A program made the position numbers and the translations under genes. From the NCBI GenBank assembly GCA_902463265.1, contig CABQEV010000008.1, forward strand, positions 22,944-86,943: 64,000 nt of DNA, written 5' to 3'. Numbering within the stretch: position 1 is the first letter of the stretch; each line of letters starts with the position of its first letter. Under the pieces are notes generated by a model. That model searched no databases. It saw only the letters and a program-made list of their open reading frames with translations, and was not told where the DNA came from. The DNA is from UMGS1889 sp900556055. Lineage in GTDB: Bacteria > Bacillota > Clostridia > Oscillospirales > Ruminococcaceae. Positions 44,547 to 54,538 of the stretch are shown here, piece after piece.

Positions 44547-47486
44547 TTACTTGCCCATAGCCGCAACAAGGCTTCTGAGACGGATTTTTGCCGCACCGAG
44601 GTTGTTGATCTCGTCGATCTTCAGCTGAGTGTAAAGCTTGCCCTTGCTCTCGAGGATATGGCGGACTTCATCGGTCGTGACAGCGTCGATTCCGCAGCCG
44701 AACGAAACAAGCTGAACAAGCTGCATATCCTTCTGAGTGGTGACATATTCAGCCGCACGGTAAAGTCTTGCGTGATATGTCCACTGGTTGAGGACAGAAA
44801 GCTCAGGTGTCTGAACATTTCTGAATACAGCATCCTCAGTGATAACAGCCATTCCGAGCGATGTTATCAGCTTGCAGATACCGTGGTTTATCTCGGGGTC
44901 GATGTGGTAAGGACGGCCCGAAAGCACGATTATCGGCATATCATTAAGACGTGCGTAATCAATTATTTCCTTGCCTCGCTTTTCAACGTCGCTCTGATAT
45001 TTTTTCAGTGCTTCCATTGCCTTGTCATATGCCGCAGCAACGTCCTTCTTATGTATTCCGTACTTTGAAACGACCTTTTCCATAACGGATATCGAATGCT
45101 TTCTCAGGTTGATGTCGATGTGCGGGCAATGGAAATTATCACTGTTCAGCGCAGGAATATTCGCCTTCAGCAGCTCGGGATAGTACGCCACAACAGGACA
45201 GTTATAGTGATTGTCGCTTCCGCCCTCATCGAGATTATAGCTCTCGCAGGGATAGAAAATGAAGTCAACGCCCTTTTCAAGCAGGCTTTCGATATGTCCG
45301 TGAGCAAGCTTTGCGGGATAGCAGACTGTATCCGACGGGATAGTGTGCTGTCCCTTGTAATAGGTCTTTCTGGAGCTTTCTTCTGAAACAACGACCTCGA
45401 AGCCCATAGCCGTAAACATTTCATGCCAGAAAGGCAGCTGCTCATAAAATCCCAGACAAAGCGGAAGTCCGACCTTAGCCTTAGGTGCTGACGGCTTTTC
45501 ATCAACGACCGACAGCAGACGCTCATATTTATACTGATAAAGTGACGGCACATCTGTCTTGCGTGAGATGCCGGCACCCTTTTCGCAGCGGTTTCCGCTT
45601 ATAAATTTATGTCCGTCAGAGAAGGACAGCACAGTAAGATTGCAGTGAGCCGTACATCCCTTGCAGGTAGCCTGACGAGATGAATATGCAAATTTTTCGA
45701 GATCCTCAGAGGAAATAAGTCCGGACTTTGTGCGCTTTTCAAGCGAAGCCTTTTCCTGTGCGTAAAGTGCCGCACCGAATGCGCCCATCAGACCTGCGAT
45801 CGCAGGACGAACAACATTCCTGCCCATTTCAAGCTCAAATGAACGCAGCACTGCATCGTTCAGGAAAGTTCCTCCCTGAACTACGATATGCTCGCCGAGT
45901 TCGTCCGCAGAATTCGCACGGATCACCTTGTAAACAGCATTCTTGATAATAGACGAAGAAAGTCCCGCAGAGATATCCTCAACGCTTGCGCCGTCCTTCT
46001 GCGCCTGCTTTACGCTCGAATTCATGAACACCGTACATCTCGAACCAAGGTCAACAGGCTTTTCAGCGAACAATCCGAGACGTGAAAATTCAGCAATGTC
46101 ATATCCCATAGCAAGGGCAAATGTCTGGATAAATGATCCGCAGCCCGAAGAACATGCCTCATTCAGCATGATGCTGTCGATGGCGTGATTTTTTATCTTG
46201 AAGCACTTTATATCCTGTCCGCCGATATCTATGATAAAATCAACATCAGGCTGAAAGAACGATGCCGCACGATAATGAGCAACCGTCTCAACAACGCCGT
46301 AATCCACACCGACAGCAGCCTTGATAAGCTCCTCGCCGTAGCCCGTAACAGCACCGGAAACAATGTTTATCCTGTCGCCGATAAGCTCGTAAATTCGGCG
46401 CAGCTGCTTTGTAACAACGTCAAGCGGCTGTCCCTTGTTGGATACATAATGCTGAAAAAGAAGCTTTCCGTCGGGCGTGATAAGCACCATCTTTGTTGTC
46501 GTAGATCCCGCATCGACTCCAAGATATGCATCTCCCGAATATGTTTCGATATTTTCATATGCAAGGTCGCACTTTTTGTGTCTTTCAACAAATGCCTCGT
46601 ATTCTTCCCTGCTTTCAAAAAGCCGTCTGCCTGTAACAGTCGTGTCGCTCATGACTGCATTTTCGATAAGATTTGCGATCTCTGCGGCGGAATATATCTC
46701 TGCGCAGTTTTCCGCTGCGTAAAGAGCAGAACCGTAAGCCATGAAACATGACGCATTTTCGGGAAATACCGCATGCTCATCATCAAGTCCGAGAGTGTCC
46801 TTGAATGCCTTTCTGAGTCCCTTCAGGAAGGACAGCGGACCGCCGAGGAAAAGCACCTTTCCTTCGATAGTACGTCCCTGAGCAAGTCCCGAAACGGTCT
46901 GGTCAACAACCGCCTGGAATACGGAAGCGGCGATGTCCTCACGCTTTGCACCCTGATTGAGCAGCGGCTGGATATCCGATTTTGCGAAAACTCCGCATCT
47001 TGAAGCGATAGGATAGATCTTCTCAGCCTTGAGTGAAAGCTCGTCCATATCGTCAGCGGTGATCCCGAGGAGAGTTGCCATCTGGTCGATGAACGCACCC
47101 GTTCCGCCTGCGCACGAACCGTTCATTCGCTGCTCAACGCCGCCTGTGATGAAGATGATCTTAGCGTCCTCACCGCCAAGCTCGATAGCAGCATCGGCAT
47201 CGGGATAGCTCCTGTTTATCGCAACGAATGCAGCATATACCTCCTGCACGAACGGCAGATGTCCGGCATTTGCAAGTCCGAGACCTGCCGAACCCGTAAC
47301 AGATGTCCTGAACGACACATCGGGATATTTCTCTGCGATCTCACGCACCTGCTCAGCAGCCGTTTCCTTTACCTTTGAGAAATGGCGCTGATATTTTGAA
47401 TAAATAATTTCGCCGTTTTCATTGGTAATAACGGTCTTGACAGTCGTTGAACCTACGTCTATTCCAAGTGAATAAATCTTACTCAT
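44547..47486 (-). CDS. Acyl-CoA dehydratase activase-like protein with two ASKHA domains
   Basis: A 979-residue protein. Two BcrAD/BadFG-type ATPase domains stand in tandem: GIDVGSTTVKTVI with the cluster cysteine in GSCAGGTGAF, and GVDAGSTTTKMVL with NEACSSGCGSF. After a cysteine-rich linker (CKGCTAHCNLTVL) comes a DUF2229-like C-terminal region (PLCLGFYEQLPFWHEMF ... HCPHIDINLRKHS). Activases of this family hydrolyse ATP to push an electron into a dehydratase. In many Clostridia this part and the next gene are fused into one chain of about 1400 residues. The physiological reaction is not known. Confidence 0.88.
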   Translation of the reverse strand: MSKIYSLGIDVGSTTVKTVITNENGEIIYSKYQRHFSKVKETAAEQVREIAEKYPDVSFRTSVTGSAGLGLANAGHLPFVQEVYAAFVAINRSYPDADAAIELGGEDAKIIFITGGVEQRMNGSCAGGTGAFIDQMATLLGITADDMDELSLKAEKIYPIASRCGVFAKSDIQPLLNQGAKREDIAASVFQAVVDQTVSGLAQGRTIEGKVLFLGGPLSFLKGLRKAFKDTLGLDDEHAVFPENASCFMAYGSALYAAENCAEIYSAAEIANLIENAVMSDTTVTGRRLFESREEYEAFVERHKKCDLAYENIETYSGDAYLGVDAGSTTTKMVLITPDGKLLFQHYVSNKGQPLDVVTKQLRRIYELIGDRINIVSGAVTGYGEELIKAAVGVDYGVVETVAHYRAASFFQPDVDFIIDIGGQDIKCFKIKNHAIDSIMLNEACSSGCGSFIQTFALAMGYDIAEFSRLGLFAEKPVDLGSRCTVFMNSSVKQAQKDGASVEDISAGLSSSIIKNAVYKVIRANSADELGEHIVVQGGTFLNDAVLRSFELEMGRNVVRPAIAGLMGAFGAALYAQEKASLEKRTKSGLISSEDLEKFAYSSRQATCKGCTAHCNLTVLSFSDGHKFISGNRCEKGAGISRKTDVPSLYQYKYERLLSVVDEKPSAPKAKVGLPLCLGFYEQLPFWHEMFTAMGFEVVVSEESSRKTYYKGQHTIPSDTVCYPAKLAHGHIESLLEKGVDFIFYPCESYNLDEGGSDNHYNCPVVAYYPELLKANIPALNSDNFHCPHIDINLRKHSISVMEKVVSKYGIHKKDVAAAYDKAMEALKKYQSDVEKRGKEIIDYARLNDMPIIVLSGRPYHIDPEINHGICKLITSLGMAVITEDAVFRNVQTPELSVLNQWTYHARLYRAAEYVTTQKDMQLVQLVSFGCGIDAVTTDEVRHILESKGKLYTQLKIDEINNLGAAKIRLRSLVAAMGK

Positions 47487-47574
47487 TATACATTTTCCTT
47501 TATAAAAAATTCCCCTGATATCAAGATACCGATCTGCTGACTCTGCTCATTTCACTAAAACAGAAGGCTCCCCA

Positions 47575-48096
47575 TCAGCATAGAAAATTCTTTCCGTAAA
47601 CTGCTTCCAGAACGGAAATTATTTTTTCAGCGACCTCCGCAGGCGCACCCTCCGCCGATATTTCAACACCCGAATGTTCTTTATAAACAGGTACCCTCTC
47701 ATTGTAGACAGCTTCAAGCTCGTCCTTTGTATTTACCGCAACTATCGGGCGGTTCTTATCGCCCCTGATGCGCTCATAGCAGCTGTCAAACGGCAGCGAA
47801 AGATACACTGCAATTCCGCATTTCGAAGCAATGTCAGCATTCTTTGGACGAAGCAGCGCACCCCCTCCGCACGCTGTAACACCGCCCTTTTCGCCAAGCT
47901 CCAGCATGGCCTCGCTTTCCAGCTCCCTGAAATATCTCTCACCTTTTTCCGCAAATATCTCAGGGATAGACATGCCGCTTTTTTCTGTTATGTACGCATC
48001 CATATCGGTAAACGGAACGCCCAGCGCAGCTGCCAGTGCTTTACCGACTGTCGATTTTCCGCAGCCCATAAATCCGCATAAATAAACAGTTTTCAT
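47575..48096 (-). CDS. aroK: Shikimate kinase
   Basis: Shikimate kinase phosphorylates shikimate in the chorismate pathway. The 173-residue protein has the P-loop GFMGCGKSTVG (near 8-18), the shikimate-binding DMDAYI, FRELESEAML and TACGGGALL, and the lid arginine in RGDKNRPIV. No other aromatic pathway gene is in view. It is the last gene after the 48112-50769 pair. Confidence 0.96.
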   Translation of the reverse strand: MKTVYLCGFMGCGKSTVGKALAAALGVPFTDMDAYITEKSGMSIPEIFAEKGERYFRELESEAMLELGEKGGVTACGGGALLRPKNADIASKCGIAVYLSLPFDSCYERIRGDKNRPIVAVNTKDELEAVYNERVPVYKEHSGVEISAEGAPAEVAEKIISVLEAVYGKNFLC

Positions 48097-48111
48097 ATCA
48101 AGCTCTCCTTA

Positions 48112-48747
48112 TCATACGGGAGTATCATTTACATATTCGGAAAGTCTGTTTTTCAGCTCTTCCTCCATGCAGGAATAAAACATCGCAAACAGCATATCAA
48201 CGCTGCCCATCAGGAACATATTCCTGTTGTTTATTTCCGCAAGCTTCGGCACATTCGCCATTATGTAAGCCTTGTACCACTCTGCATTGTACGGCGGAAC
48301 GGGCTTGTTTTTCTTTACGAGATATTTAGTTTCGAGATACGACTCCTTGATTATCTCATTATAATTCGCAGCACCCTTTGCAACTATTGCGGAATACAGC
48401 TGATATATCTGATCGTCAGTCATGGAATCTCCGCCGATCTTTATATTTTTAAGCGTCGGTATCCTGACTGCAAAGCTGAATACCATCAGCGAAAGTATCC
48501 TGTTGTATTCCGGACCGCTCATTTCGGAGCATGTCTTTTCGCTTATCCGCAGTCCAAGCGCTTTAAGGCACTCGGAATCGGTGATATTGTTCAGCACGAC
48601 CTTCAGACAGTCCTTGATGCTTACATTATAGAAATCCTCATCAGTCATTGCGTATATGTATTTTACGGCATTGTAAAGGCTTACGCCTGATTTTATTACC
48701 GTATCCGCAAGACCGTTTATCGCAGTCTTTTCATTGATAAATCTCAT
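48112..48747 (-). CDS. Protein of unknown function
   Basis: A 211-residue soluble protein with no signal or membrane segment and no family I recognise. It is mostly helical in pattern, with AINGLADTVIKSGVSLYNAVKYIY near the start. It lies 12 bases after the DUF6076-like gene and 15 before aroK, so it is probably cotranscribed with both. Confidence 0.7.
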   Translation of the reverse strand: MRFINEKTAINGLADTVIKSGVSLYNAVKYIYAMTDEDFYNVSIKDCLKVVLNNITDSECLKALGLRISEKTCSEMSGPEYNRILSLMVFSFAVRIPTLKNIKIGGDSMTDDQIYQLYSAIVAKGAANYNEIIKESYLETKYLVKKNKPVPPYNAEWYKAYIMANVPKLAEINNRNMFLMGSVDMLFAMFYSCMEEELKNRLSEYVNDTPV

Positions 48748-48759
48748 AGCGCAGCCTCC

Positions 48760-50769
48760 TTACTGAGCGTTCTTTCTGGGACGGCCCACAGTCTTGACAG
48801 AACCGTAGGTCTTTTCGGAATATTCGATAAATCCGAGAAGATCGCTTTCAGGTGCTTCGCCGTTCTTGACATTTCTCTTCATATTCGAGAGATACTGCGA
48901 CCACTCTCTGAAATCCTCCTCGGAAACGCTCTTGCCGACCTTTTTATAAAGAGAATTGTACATTTTCTGGCATCTCTTTTCAAGCTCAGGATCTATCGCT
49001 ATCGCAGCGGCTGCCTCTGCGTTGGTCGCAAATACAGGCGGATTGAACGGCACGGGGATCTTTTCCTCTGCCTTTTCTTCCTCCGTCTTTTCTTCTGCTT
49101 CCGTTCCGTCGGGATTGAGCACAGGAGGTCTGAACGGCTTTATCTCAGGCATTGGCTTTTCCGCTTTTTTCTCAGGCTCAGCAGGAACAGCGATCTCACC
49201 GCTTTCATCAATGACAGGCGGACGGAAAGGCTTCGGCTCATCCGCCGCTGCCTCTGCCTGCCTGATTATCCTTACAGGTTCGGGCTTTGGTGCAGGCTCG
49301 GATACAGGTTCCGGCTTTGCTTCATATACAGGCGCAGAAACCTGCTCAGGCTTTGGTTCAGGCTTAATCTCGGGAGCTGTCTGTACATTAACGGGAGCTT
49401 CTTCCCTGCCCGCAGACTGTGAACTGAGATCACTGCTCAGGTCGTTTGCAGCCTTTTCAAAGGAAGGCGCATTCTCCGCTTCTTCCTCATCTTCAAGGAA
49501 TTCCTGAGCTTTGCTGAGAATATCGTCCATCTCAAACTCAGTGCTTCCCGGCTTCGGATATTTCGGTTCATTGTCATTATTTTTATTGAATATATCCCAC
49601 TTTCCGGCATTTACTGCGGGATATCTCTGTTCGGGCGACGGGATATTATCGGGAACGACATCGCTTCTCTTTACGCTGTCGGATATTCCCGCATGGACTG
49701 CCGCATTATCCGCAGCCATACTATTCACCGCTGTATTTTCGGCATCTCCCGAAACAGCCGCCGCTTCACGTCCCATGATCTCACGGCAGGTCTTGCCCGA
49801 CGGAGTTACTCTGTTGCAGTACGGCAGATCATAACCCGGTGTTTTGGTGAAATATCTTCCGCATTTTTCGCACTTCTGCATGAATATGCCGTTTTCGATC
49901 ATAAGGTCAAATTCAAGGTCAATGACTGCCTTGAAGCTGTTCGGCATATACACCTCAGCCGGTATATCCGCAAAAGCTTCGAGTGCCGAATGCATCTCGA
50001 ATTCCGCGGGACGGCTCATGTTCTTTATATTTGAAAAAGCATCGAGCGCCATCTGGTCGCGCATAGCATCCGTCGCATGTACGTAATGTCCCGTTTCAGC
50101 CTCCTGAAGAACACCCGAGAAACGCTTGTAGATGGACTTTGCAACCTTGCTCAGAACAAAAGGCGCATCGGGGATAACGGAAGGATTGCAGACTCTTGTA
50201 TAGGGCAGCTCATCTGCTGTCATTCCGAATTCATTGGAAACGACCGAGAAGCAAAGATCGAAATAATCCTTTCTTACTCTGAAATCCTCAGCCTTCAGCA
50301 TCATTGAATCTTCACCGCCGAAGATAAATTCGAGCTTCTTTTTTGCATATTCCTGAACACGCACGATATTCACCCACTGATTTATCGCACGGTTGGTCTT
50401 ATATTCGGAAATGCGCTTGAATATCTGGCGTTCGTAGGAATTTTTCGGGGAGATGCATCTGCTCCAGAGATCCTCCAGACCTATCTTTTCCGAATGGCAG
50501 ATAAATTCGATAATGCAGTCAAGAGCGATCATTTCGGCTTCCGCCGCAAGCTTTGCTTCAAGATACGGATGACACTTGAAGATAGAATTCTTCGCCATCG
50601 AAAGCTGGCTTTCAGGCAGACTTCCGAATTTTCTTGCGTTTTTTCCCGCTTCTATGCACTGCTCCCAGAAGTATGTGAAATCGAACTCCGTAAAATGCAG
50701 CAATGTTTTGGAAAGCTCCAGCTTGTGGAAATTGTTATTGCCCTTTATAACAAACCATATGCTGTTCAT
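48760..50769 (-). CDS. DUF6076-like protein with Pro-rich C-terminal repeats
   Basis: A 669-residue protein. The N-terminal 340 residues are helical and end in a zinc-finger-like block, QKCEKCGRYFTKTPGYDLPYC followed by CREIMG, that resembles DUF6076 proteins of Clostridia. The next 250 residues are low-complexity, rich in Pro, Glu and Ala. They contain three similar short motifs: KPFRPPVIDESG, KPFRPPVLNPDG and VPFNPPVF. The last 60 residues are a charged helical domain. ATG 50769 is preferred, since ATG 50781 touches the ribosome site. Function unknown. Confidence 0.75.
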   Translation of the reverse strand: MNSIWFVIKGNNNFHKLELSKTLLHFTEFDFTYFWEQCIEAGKNARKFGSLPESQLSMAKNSIFKCHPYLEAKLAAEAEMIALDCIIEFICHSEKIGLEDLWSRCISPKNSYERQIFKRISEYKTNRAINQWVNIVRVQEYAKKKLEFIFGGEDSMMLKAEDFRVRKDYFDLCFSVVSNEFGMTADELPYTRVCNPSVIPDAPFVLSKVAKSIYKRFSGVLQEAETGHYVHATDAMRDQMALDAFSNIKNMSRPAEFEMHSALEAFADIPAEVYMPNSFKAVIDLEFDLMIENGIFMQKCEKCGRYFTKTPGYDLPYCNRVTPSGKTCREIMGREAAAVSGDAENTAVNSMAADNAAVHAGISDSVKRSDVVPDNIPSPEQRYPAVNAGKWDIFNKNNDNEPKYPKPGSTEFEMDDILSKAQEFLEDEEEAENAPSFEKAANDLSSDLSSQSAGREEAPVNVQTAPEIKPEPKPEQVSAPVYEAKPEPVSEPAPKPEPVRIIRQAEAAADEPKPFRPPVIDESGEIAVPAEPEKKAEKPMPEIKPFRPPVLNPDGTEAEEKTEEEKAEEKIPVPFNPPVFATNAEAAAAIAIDPELEKRCQKMYNSLYKKVGKSVSEEDFREWSQYLSNMKRNVKNGEAPESDLLGFIEYSEKTYGSVKTVGRPRKNAQ

Positions 50770-50897
50770 TAAAGCTACCATTCCTTTCGTTGTTAAGTGT
50801 GATATATATTGATCAAGAATGTGTGCAAATGATCTGCACGTTCATCAGAAACAATGTTTAATCGCCCTGTTTAAGGCACAATTATGCATACTAATAA

Positions 50898-50926
50898 ATT
50901 ATATCACAATTCCCGATAAATTTCAA
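50898..50926 (-). promoter_or_regulatory. Promoter of the DUF6076-aroK operon
   Basis: On the minus strand TTGAAA (50926-50921), 17 bases, TATAAT (50903-50898), giving a leader of about 120 bases. Confidence 0.88.
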
Positions 50927-50961
50927 TCGTTTTTTTCATAATTCCGCAGGAAATTTTTCAG

Positions 50962-50996
50962 CAAAAAAATGCCGATGCATATTGAATGCATCGGCA
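50962..50996 (-). terminator. Terminator of rnr
   Basis: On the minus strand TGCCGATGCAT pairs exactly with ATGCATCGGCA across five bases and TTTTTTT follows. Confidence 0.95.
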
Positions 50997-51009
50997 GGAA
51001 CAGCATTTT

Positions 51010-53166
51010 TCAGTTATTTTCTTCGGGACGTGCAATGTCAAAGTCGATAAGTCCGGATGATACGGCAGCCTTCGTGCAGACTACCTTCACCTTGTCGCCG
51101 ACCTTGTAGAGCGTTTTTCCGTCCTTTGTAACGGAGAACATTCCGTCATATTCGCAGCCCTCTTCGGGGAGAGTATCTATTCTGACAAGTCCCTCAACGG
51201 TGTTTTCCAGCTCGACATAGAAGCCGTACTCAGTAACGCCGCTTATCATTCCCTCAAACTCCTCGCCGAGATGCGAACGCATATACTCTGCCATGTAGCA
51301 GTCCTCGCACTCCCTCTCGACTCTCATAGCCGTAAGCTCACACGCCGATGACTGCTCCGATGCATTCTTCGCAAATGCCTCATAACGCTTTTTCAGCTTG
51401 CCCTTTTCAAGCTTGTTATAGCAAAGATCTGTCAGTATACGATGGATAGCAAGATCGGGATAACGTCTGATCGGAGATGTAAAATGTGCATAATCCTCCA
51501 GCACAAGTCCGAAATGTCCTAAAGGCTCATCGGCATATCTCGCCTTAGCCATTGAGCGGAGCACCATGTTGTTGATAACGGGCTTCAGATCGGAATTCTC
51601 AACGCTTTTCAGCAGTTCGGCAAGATGCACGGGCTTTACAGTCGTGAACTGCGGCATCGCAAGTCCCAGACGGTCGCATGCCTCACGCAGATCAGCGATC
51701 TTTTCCGCACTCGGATCCTCATGCACACGGTAAACAAACGGGATCTCATTTTCCCTTGCAAGCTTTGCGGCGCAGGTATTCGCCATCAGCATGAATTCCT
51801 CGATAATGACTTCCGCTTCGCCTCTTTCACGGCGTTTTACATCTATGCATCGGTCGTTTTCATCAAGGATAAGCTTGCATTCGGGTGTATCAAGCTGCGG
51901 AGCGCCCCTCTTTATCTTATTCGCAGTGAGTATATCCGCAAGCTTTTTCATTGCGGGGATAACGTCCTTTACCTCGGCATATTTTTCATTTACCGCATCA
52001 TCGGCATCGCCCTTCAGTATGCGGTTTATCTCGGAATAAACGCCCTTTACCCTTGAACGGATAACAGCCTTTGAGAATTTGAATTTTACAAGCTCGCCTT
52101 CCTTTGAAAGCTTCATCAGACAGGCAAACGAAAGCCTGTCCTCCTGCGGATTTAGCGAACATATGCCGTTTGAAAGCTCCTTCGGCAGCATGGGTATTAC
52201 CTTATCCGCATAATAGATCGACGTTCCTCTGAGCAGTGCATCATTATCGAGAGCGGATTTCGGCTTTACATAATACGAAACATCGGCAATGCATACATCA
52301 AGCTCAAACCCGTCCTCAGTTTCCTTTACATAAACGGCATCGTCAATATCCTTTGTATCCGCACCGTCAATAGTAAATATCGGCAGATCACGAAGATCAA
52401 GACGCTTTTCAATCTCGCCGTCGGGGATACCGATATTTTCGGCATGCTTTGCCTCGTCAATGACCTCTGACGGGAACTCAGTTTCAACACCCGCAAGCAT
52501 AAGAACAGCCTTTGCCGAAGATGACGCATCGTCGGAAGAACCGAATTTCATGATGACCTTTACCTTATGCTCGCTGTGACGCTGACCTCGCCTGCACACC
52601 TCTGCAAGCACCTTGTCGCCCTCCTGATAATCGCATTCCGAGCCGACTATCTCAAGCGGTTCTTTCGTCAGGCTGTCCGGGCTGACAAGCATTCTTGCAC
52701 CCTCGCTGATAACGGTTCCGCTGAACTGCGAGAAATTTTCCTCGACTATCCTTACGACCTCGCCCTCGGGCTTTTCGCCTCTTGCAGGGATAAGTCTTGC
52801 AAGAACAACATCATTCGGCATTGCGCCCATAAGAAATTTTCCGGGAACGAAAACCTCGGTATTATCGTCATTTCGCCTGATAAATCCAAAGGTCTTGTTG
52901 ACTCTCGAAACGGTTGCGGGAAAAACGCCCTCAGTCATGCTGACAACAAATCCGCCCTTTTTCTCAAATATCGCACCCTCGCCCTCCAGGTTTCTGAGAG
53001 CCTGCTTAAACATATCGGGGCGGTCCTTTTTGCCTTTGCATTTAGCATAAAGCGTTCTGAAAGGAACGGGCTTGCTTCCGCTCTGCTTCAGAATGCAGAG
53101 AATTCTTTTTCTGTAAATTTCGGTGTAATCTATCTTGACCTTTTTTGCTTTTTTATCTTTTTTCAT
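51010..53166 (-). CDS. rnr: Ribonuclease R
   Basis: RNase R is a 3'-5' exonuclease that can digest structured RNA. The 718-residue protein has an N-terminal helix-turn-helix, two cold-shock-like domains, an RNB core with the catalytic aspartates in FTIDGADTKDIDDAVYV, and SPIRRYPDLAIHR. A C-terminal S1 domain (EGMISGVTEYGFYVELENTVEGLV) follows. The long basic tail of the enterobacterial enzyme is missing. ATG 53166 has GAGGT eight bases upstream. The secG-rnr neighbourhood is typical, although a DUF1963 gene lies between them here. Confidence 0.96.
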   Translation of the reverse strand: MKKDKKAKKVKIDYTEIYRKRILCILKQSGSKPVPFRTLYAKCKGKKDRPDMFKQALRNLEGEGAIFEKKGGFVVSMTEGVFPATVSRVNKTFGFIRRNDDNTEVFVPGKFLMGAMPNDVVLARLIPARGEKPEGEVVRIVEENFSQFSGTVISEGARMLVSPDSLTKEPLEIVGSECDYQEGDKVLAEVCRRGQRHSEHKVKVIMKFGSSDDASSSAKAVLMLAGVETEFPSEVIDEAKHAENIGIPDGEIEKRLDLRDLPIFTIDGADTKDIDDAVYVKETEDGFELDVCIADVSYYVKPKSALDNDALLRGTSIYYADKVIPMLPKELSNGICSLNPQEDRLSFACLMKLSKEGELVKFKFSKAVIRSRVKGVYSEINRILKGDADDAVNEKYAEVKDVIPAMKKLADILTANKIKRGAPQLDTPECKLILDENDRCIDVKRRERGEAEVIIEEFMLMANTCAAKLARENEIPFVYRVHEDPSAEKIADLREACDRLGLAMPQFTTVKPVHLAELLKSVENSDLKPVINNMVLRSMAKARYADEPLGHFGLVLEDYAHFTSPIRRYPDLAIHRILTDLCYNKLEKGKLKKRYEAFAKNASEQSSACELTAMRVERECEDCYMAEYMRSHLGEEFEGMISGVTEYGFYVELENTVEGLVRIDTLPEEGCEYDGMFSVTKDGKTLYKVGDKVKVVCTKAAVSSGLIDFDIARPEENN

Positions 53167-53205
53167 ACACATTTACCTCAAGTCAGATCGGGTTATTATT
53201 TATGT

Positions 53206-54033
53206 TCAGAAACAGTCCCATGTATACATAATATCCGAGAAATCCGCATTTTTCAGCTTTTCAGATGATATGAAGAAGCACGCTCCTCCGCCGTCTCCGA
53301 ACATTATATATTCGCTCATATCGCAGTCGATCATAAACAGCAGACGGTCGTATTTTTCGTATTCCGTGCCGTTTCTGGGATCCTCCTGATCGAATATCGG
53401 ATAGCCCAGCAGCTTATGCTCGGCAGGCTGTCCCTCATCGGGATCGTCATCGTCAGCAAAGAGAAATTCCATATCATTATCATCGAGATTGGCAATGCAG
53501 CTTATCTTTTTTTCGGGAAATGCAGCATTGTAATTCTTTGTGAATTCGCCGTCAAAACGATAATCGAACACCGTCATAGGCTCTTCCGCATTTTCAAATT
53601 CAAGCTTATATTCCATCTGCACGGGAAAATTCCCGCTTATCTCGGGGCAGTATTTTTCGGAACATTCGTCCTCCGTGACGGTTTTGTCTATCTCGGGATA
53701 ATATCTCACTGCATATCCCTTTTCATCGGAGATGCCGTAATCCTCGCTGTCTGCAATGAAGAACTGGAGCAGTCCCTTTTTCGGCAGACCGCCGTGTCCC
53801 TTTATCTTTGAAAGATCCATCTGAGCAAGCAGGACAAGGGGCGTTCCGCTGCCGGAAACAGGTGCTTCCTCATCGTGCGGGATATACGGCGTTCCGAGAA
53901 ATTTGCTGTCCGTAAGTTCAAGCTCAGGCTCGTCCTCGGTCGGGACTTTCAGTGAGATCTTCACAACAGGAAGCATAGTTTCCGCATTTGTTTTTTCAAG
54001 TACATCTCTGAGTTTTTTCTTGTGATCGTTCAT
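53206..54033 (-). CDS. DUF1963 (YwqG-like) protein
   Basis: A 275-residue acidic cytoplasmic protein of the DUF1963 family, with TDSKFLGTPYIPHDE, LVLLAQMDLSKI, LLQFFIADSEDYG and, at the end, LLFMIDCDMSEYIMFGDGGGACFFIS. The family is widespread and its biochemical role is unknown. GGAGG precedes the ATG. It lies between the secG terminator and rnr, so it probably depends on readthrough. Confidence 0.88.
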   Translation of the reverse strand: MNDHKKKLRDVLEKTNAETMLPVVKISLKVPTEDEPELELTDSKFLGTPYIPHDEEAPVSGSGTPLVLLAQMDLSKIKGHGGLPKKGLLQFFIADSEDYGISDEKGYAVRYYPEIDKTVTEDECSEKYCPEISGNFPVQMEYKLEFENAEEPMTVFDYRFDGEFTKNYNAAFPEKKISCIANLDDNDMEFLFADDDDPDEGQPAEHKLLGYPIFDQEDPRNGTEYEKYDRLLFMIDCDMSEYIMFGDGGGACFFISSEKLKNADFSDIMYTWDCF

Positions 54034-54052
54034 TTCACTGCCTCCGTTCTAT

Positions 54053-54092
54053 AAAAAAAGCTCCATGCCTACCGAACGGTATAACACGGAGC
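54053..54092 (-). terminator. Terminator of secG
   Basis: On the minus strand GCTCCGTG pairs with CATGGAGC, and an inner TACCG/CGGTA stem adds stability. TTTTTTT follows. It lies between secG and the DUF1963 gene. Confidence 0.88.
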
Positions 54093-54105
54093 GTGATCCC
54101 GAAAA

Positions 54106-54372
54106 TTACTTTGCGATATGCTTTTCAATGATCGGAATAAAGTTTACAAGCAGGGTAACTACGAAAAAGATAACTGCACAGACCTTAGTAAGTCTTTCAA
54201 GAGCAGCCTCTCTTGTGTTTCCGCTGTTCTTTCCGTAAAAGCTGTCATTCTCAGCGCCTGTGATGGCAGAAGTCATGCCCTGCTGCTTCTGTGACTGCAT
54301 CAGTGTGACGATGATGATGAACAGGCTGGAAATAAGGAGAAGAACTCCGCCTATTATTTCAATAACGCCCAT
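54106..54372 (-). CDS. secG: Protein translocase subunit SecG
   Basis: SecG is the small accessory subunit of SecYEG. The 88-residue protein has two membrane helices (near 3-24 and 63-82) joined by a Gly/Gln-rich cytoplasmic loop (LMQSQKQQGMTSAITGAENDSFYGKNSGNTREAALERLTK), typical of the family, written here as one loop spanning residues 24-62. GGAGGA lies upstream of the ATG. Confidence 0.94.
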   Translation of the reverse strand: MGVIEIIGGVLLLISSLFIIIVTLMQSQKQQGMTSAITGAENDSFYGKNSGNTREAALERLTKVCAVIFFVVTLLVNFIPIIEKHIAK

Positions 54373-54415
54373 TTTCTATTCCTCCGATTGATATTGATAT
54401 AATTACTTACCGTAC

Positions 54416-54444
54416 AGTATACCACACTTTTTCACGGATTGCAA
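54416..54444 (-). promoter_or_regulatory. Promoter of secG
   Basis: On the minus strand TTGCAA (54444-54439), 17 bases, TATACT (54421-54416). Confidence 0.85.
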
Positions 54445-54538
54445 GGGGTATTCCGAATTTTTTTCATCGGGATGCAAATTTTACATAGTTTTGATCTTTT
54501 TTATCGGGACATAATACTCTCAGAAAGGATTGAAGCAG

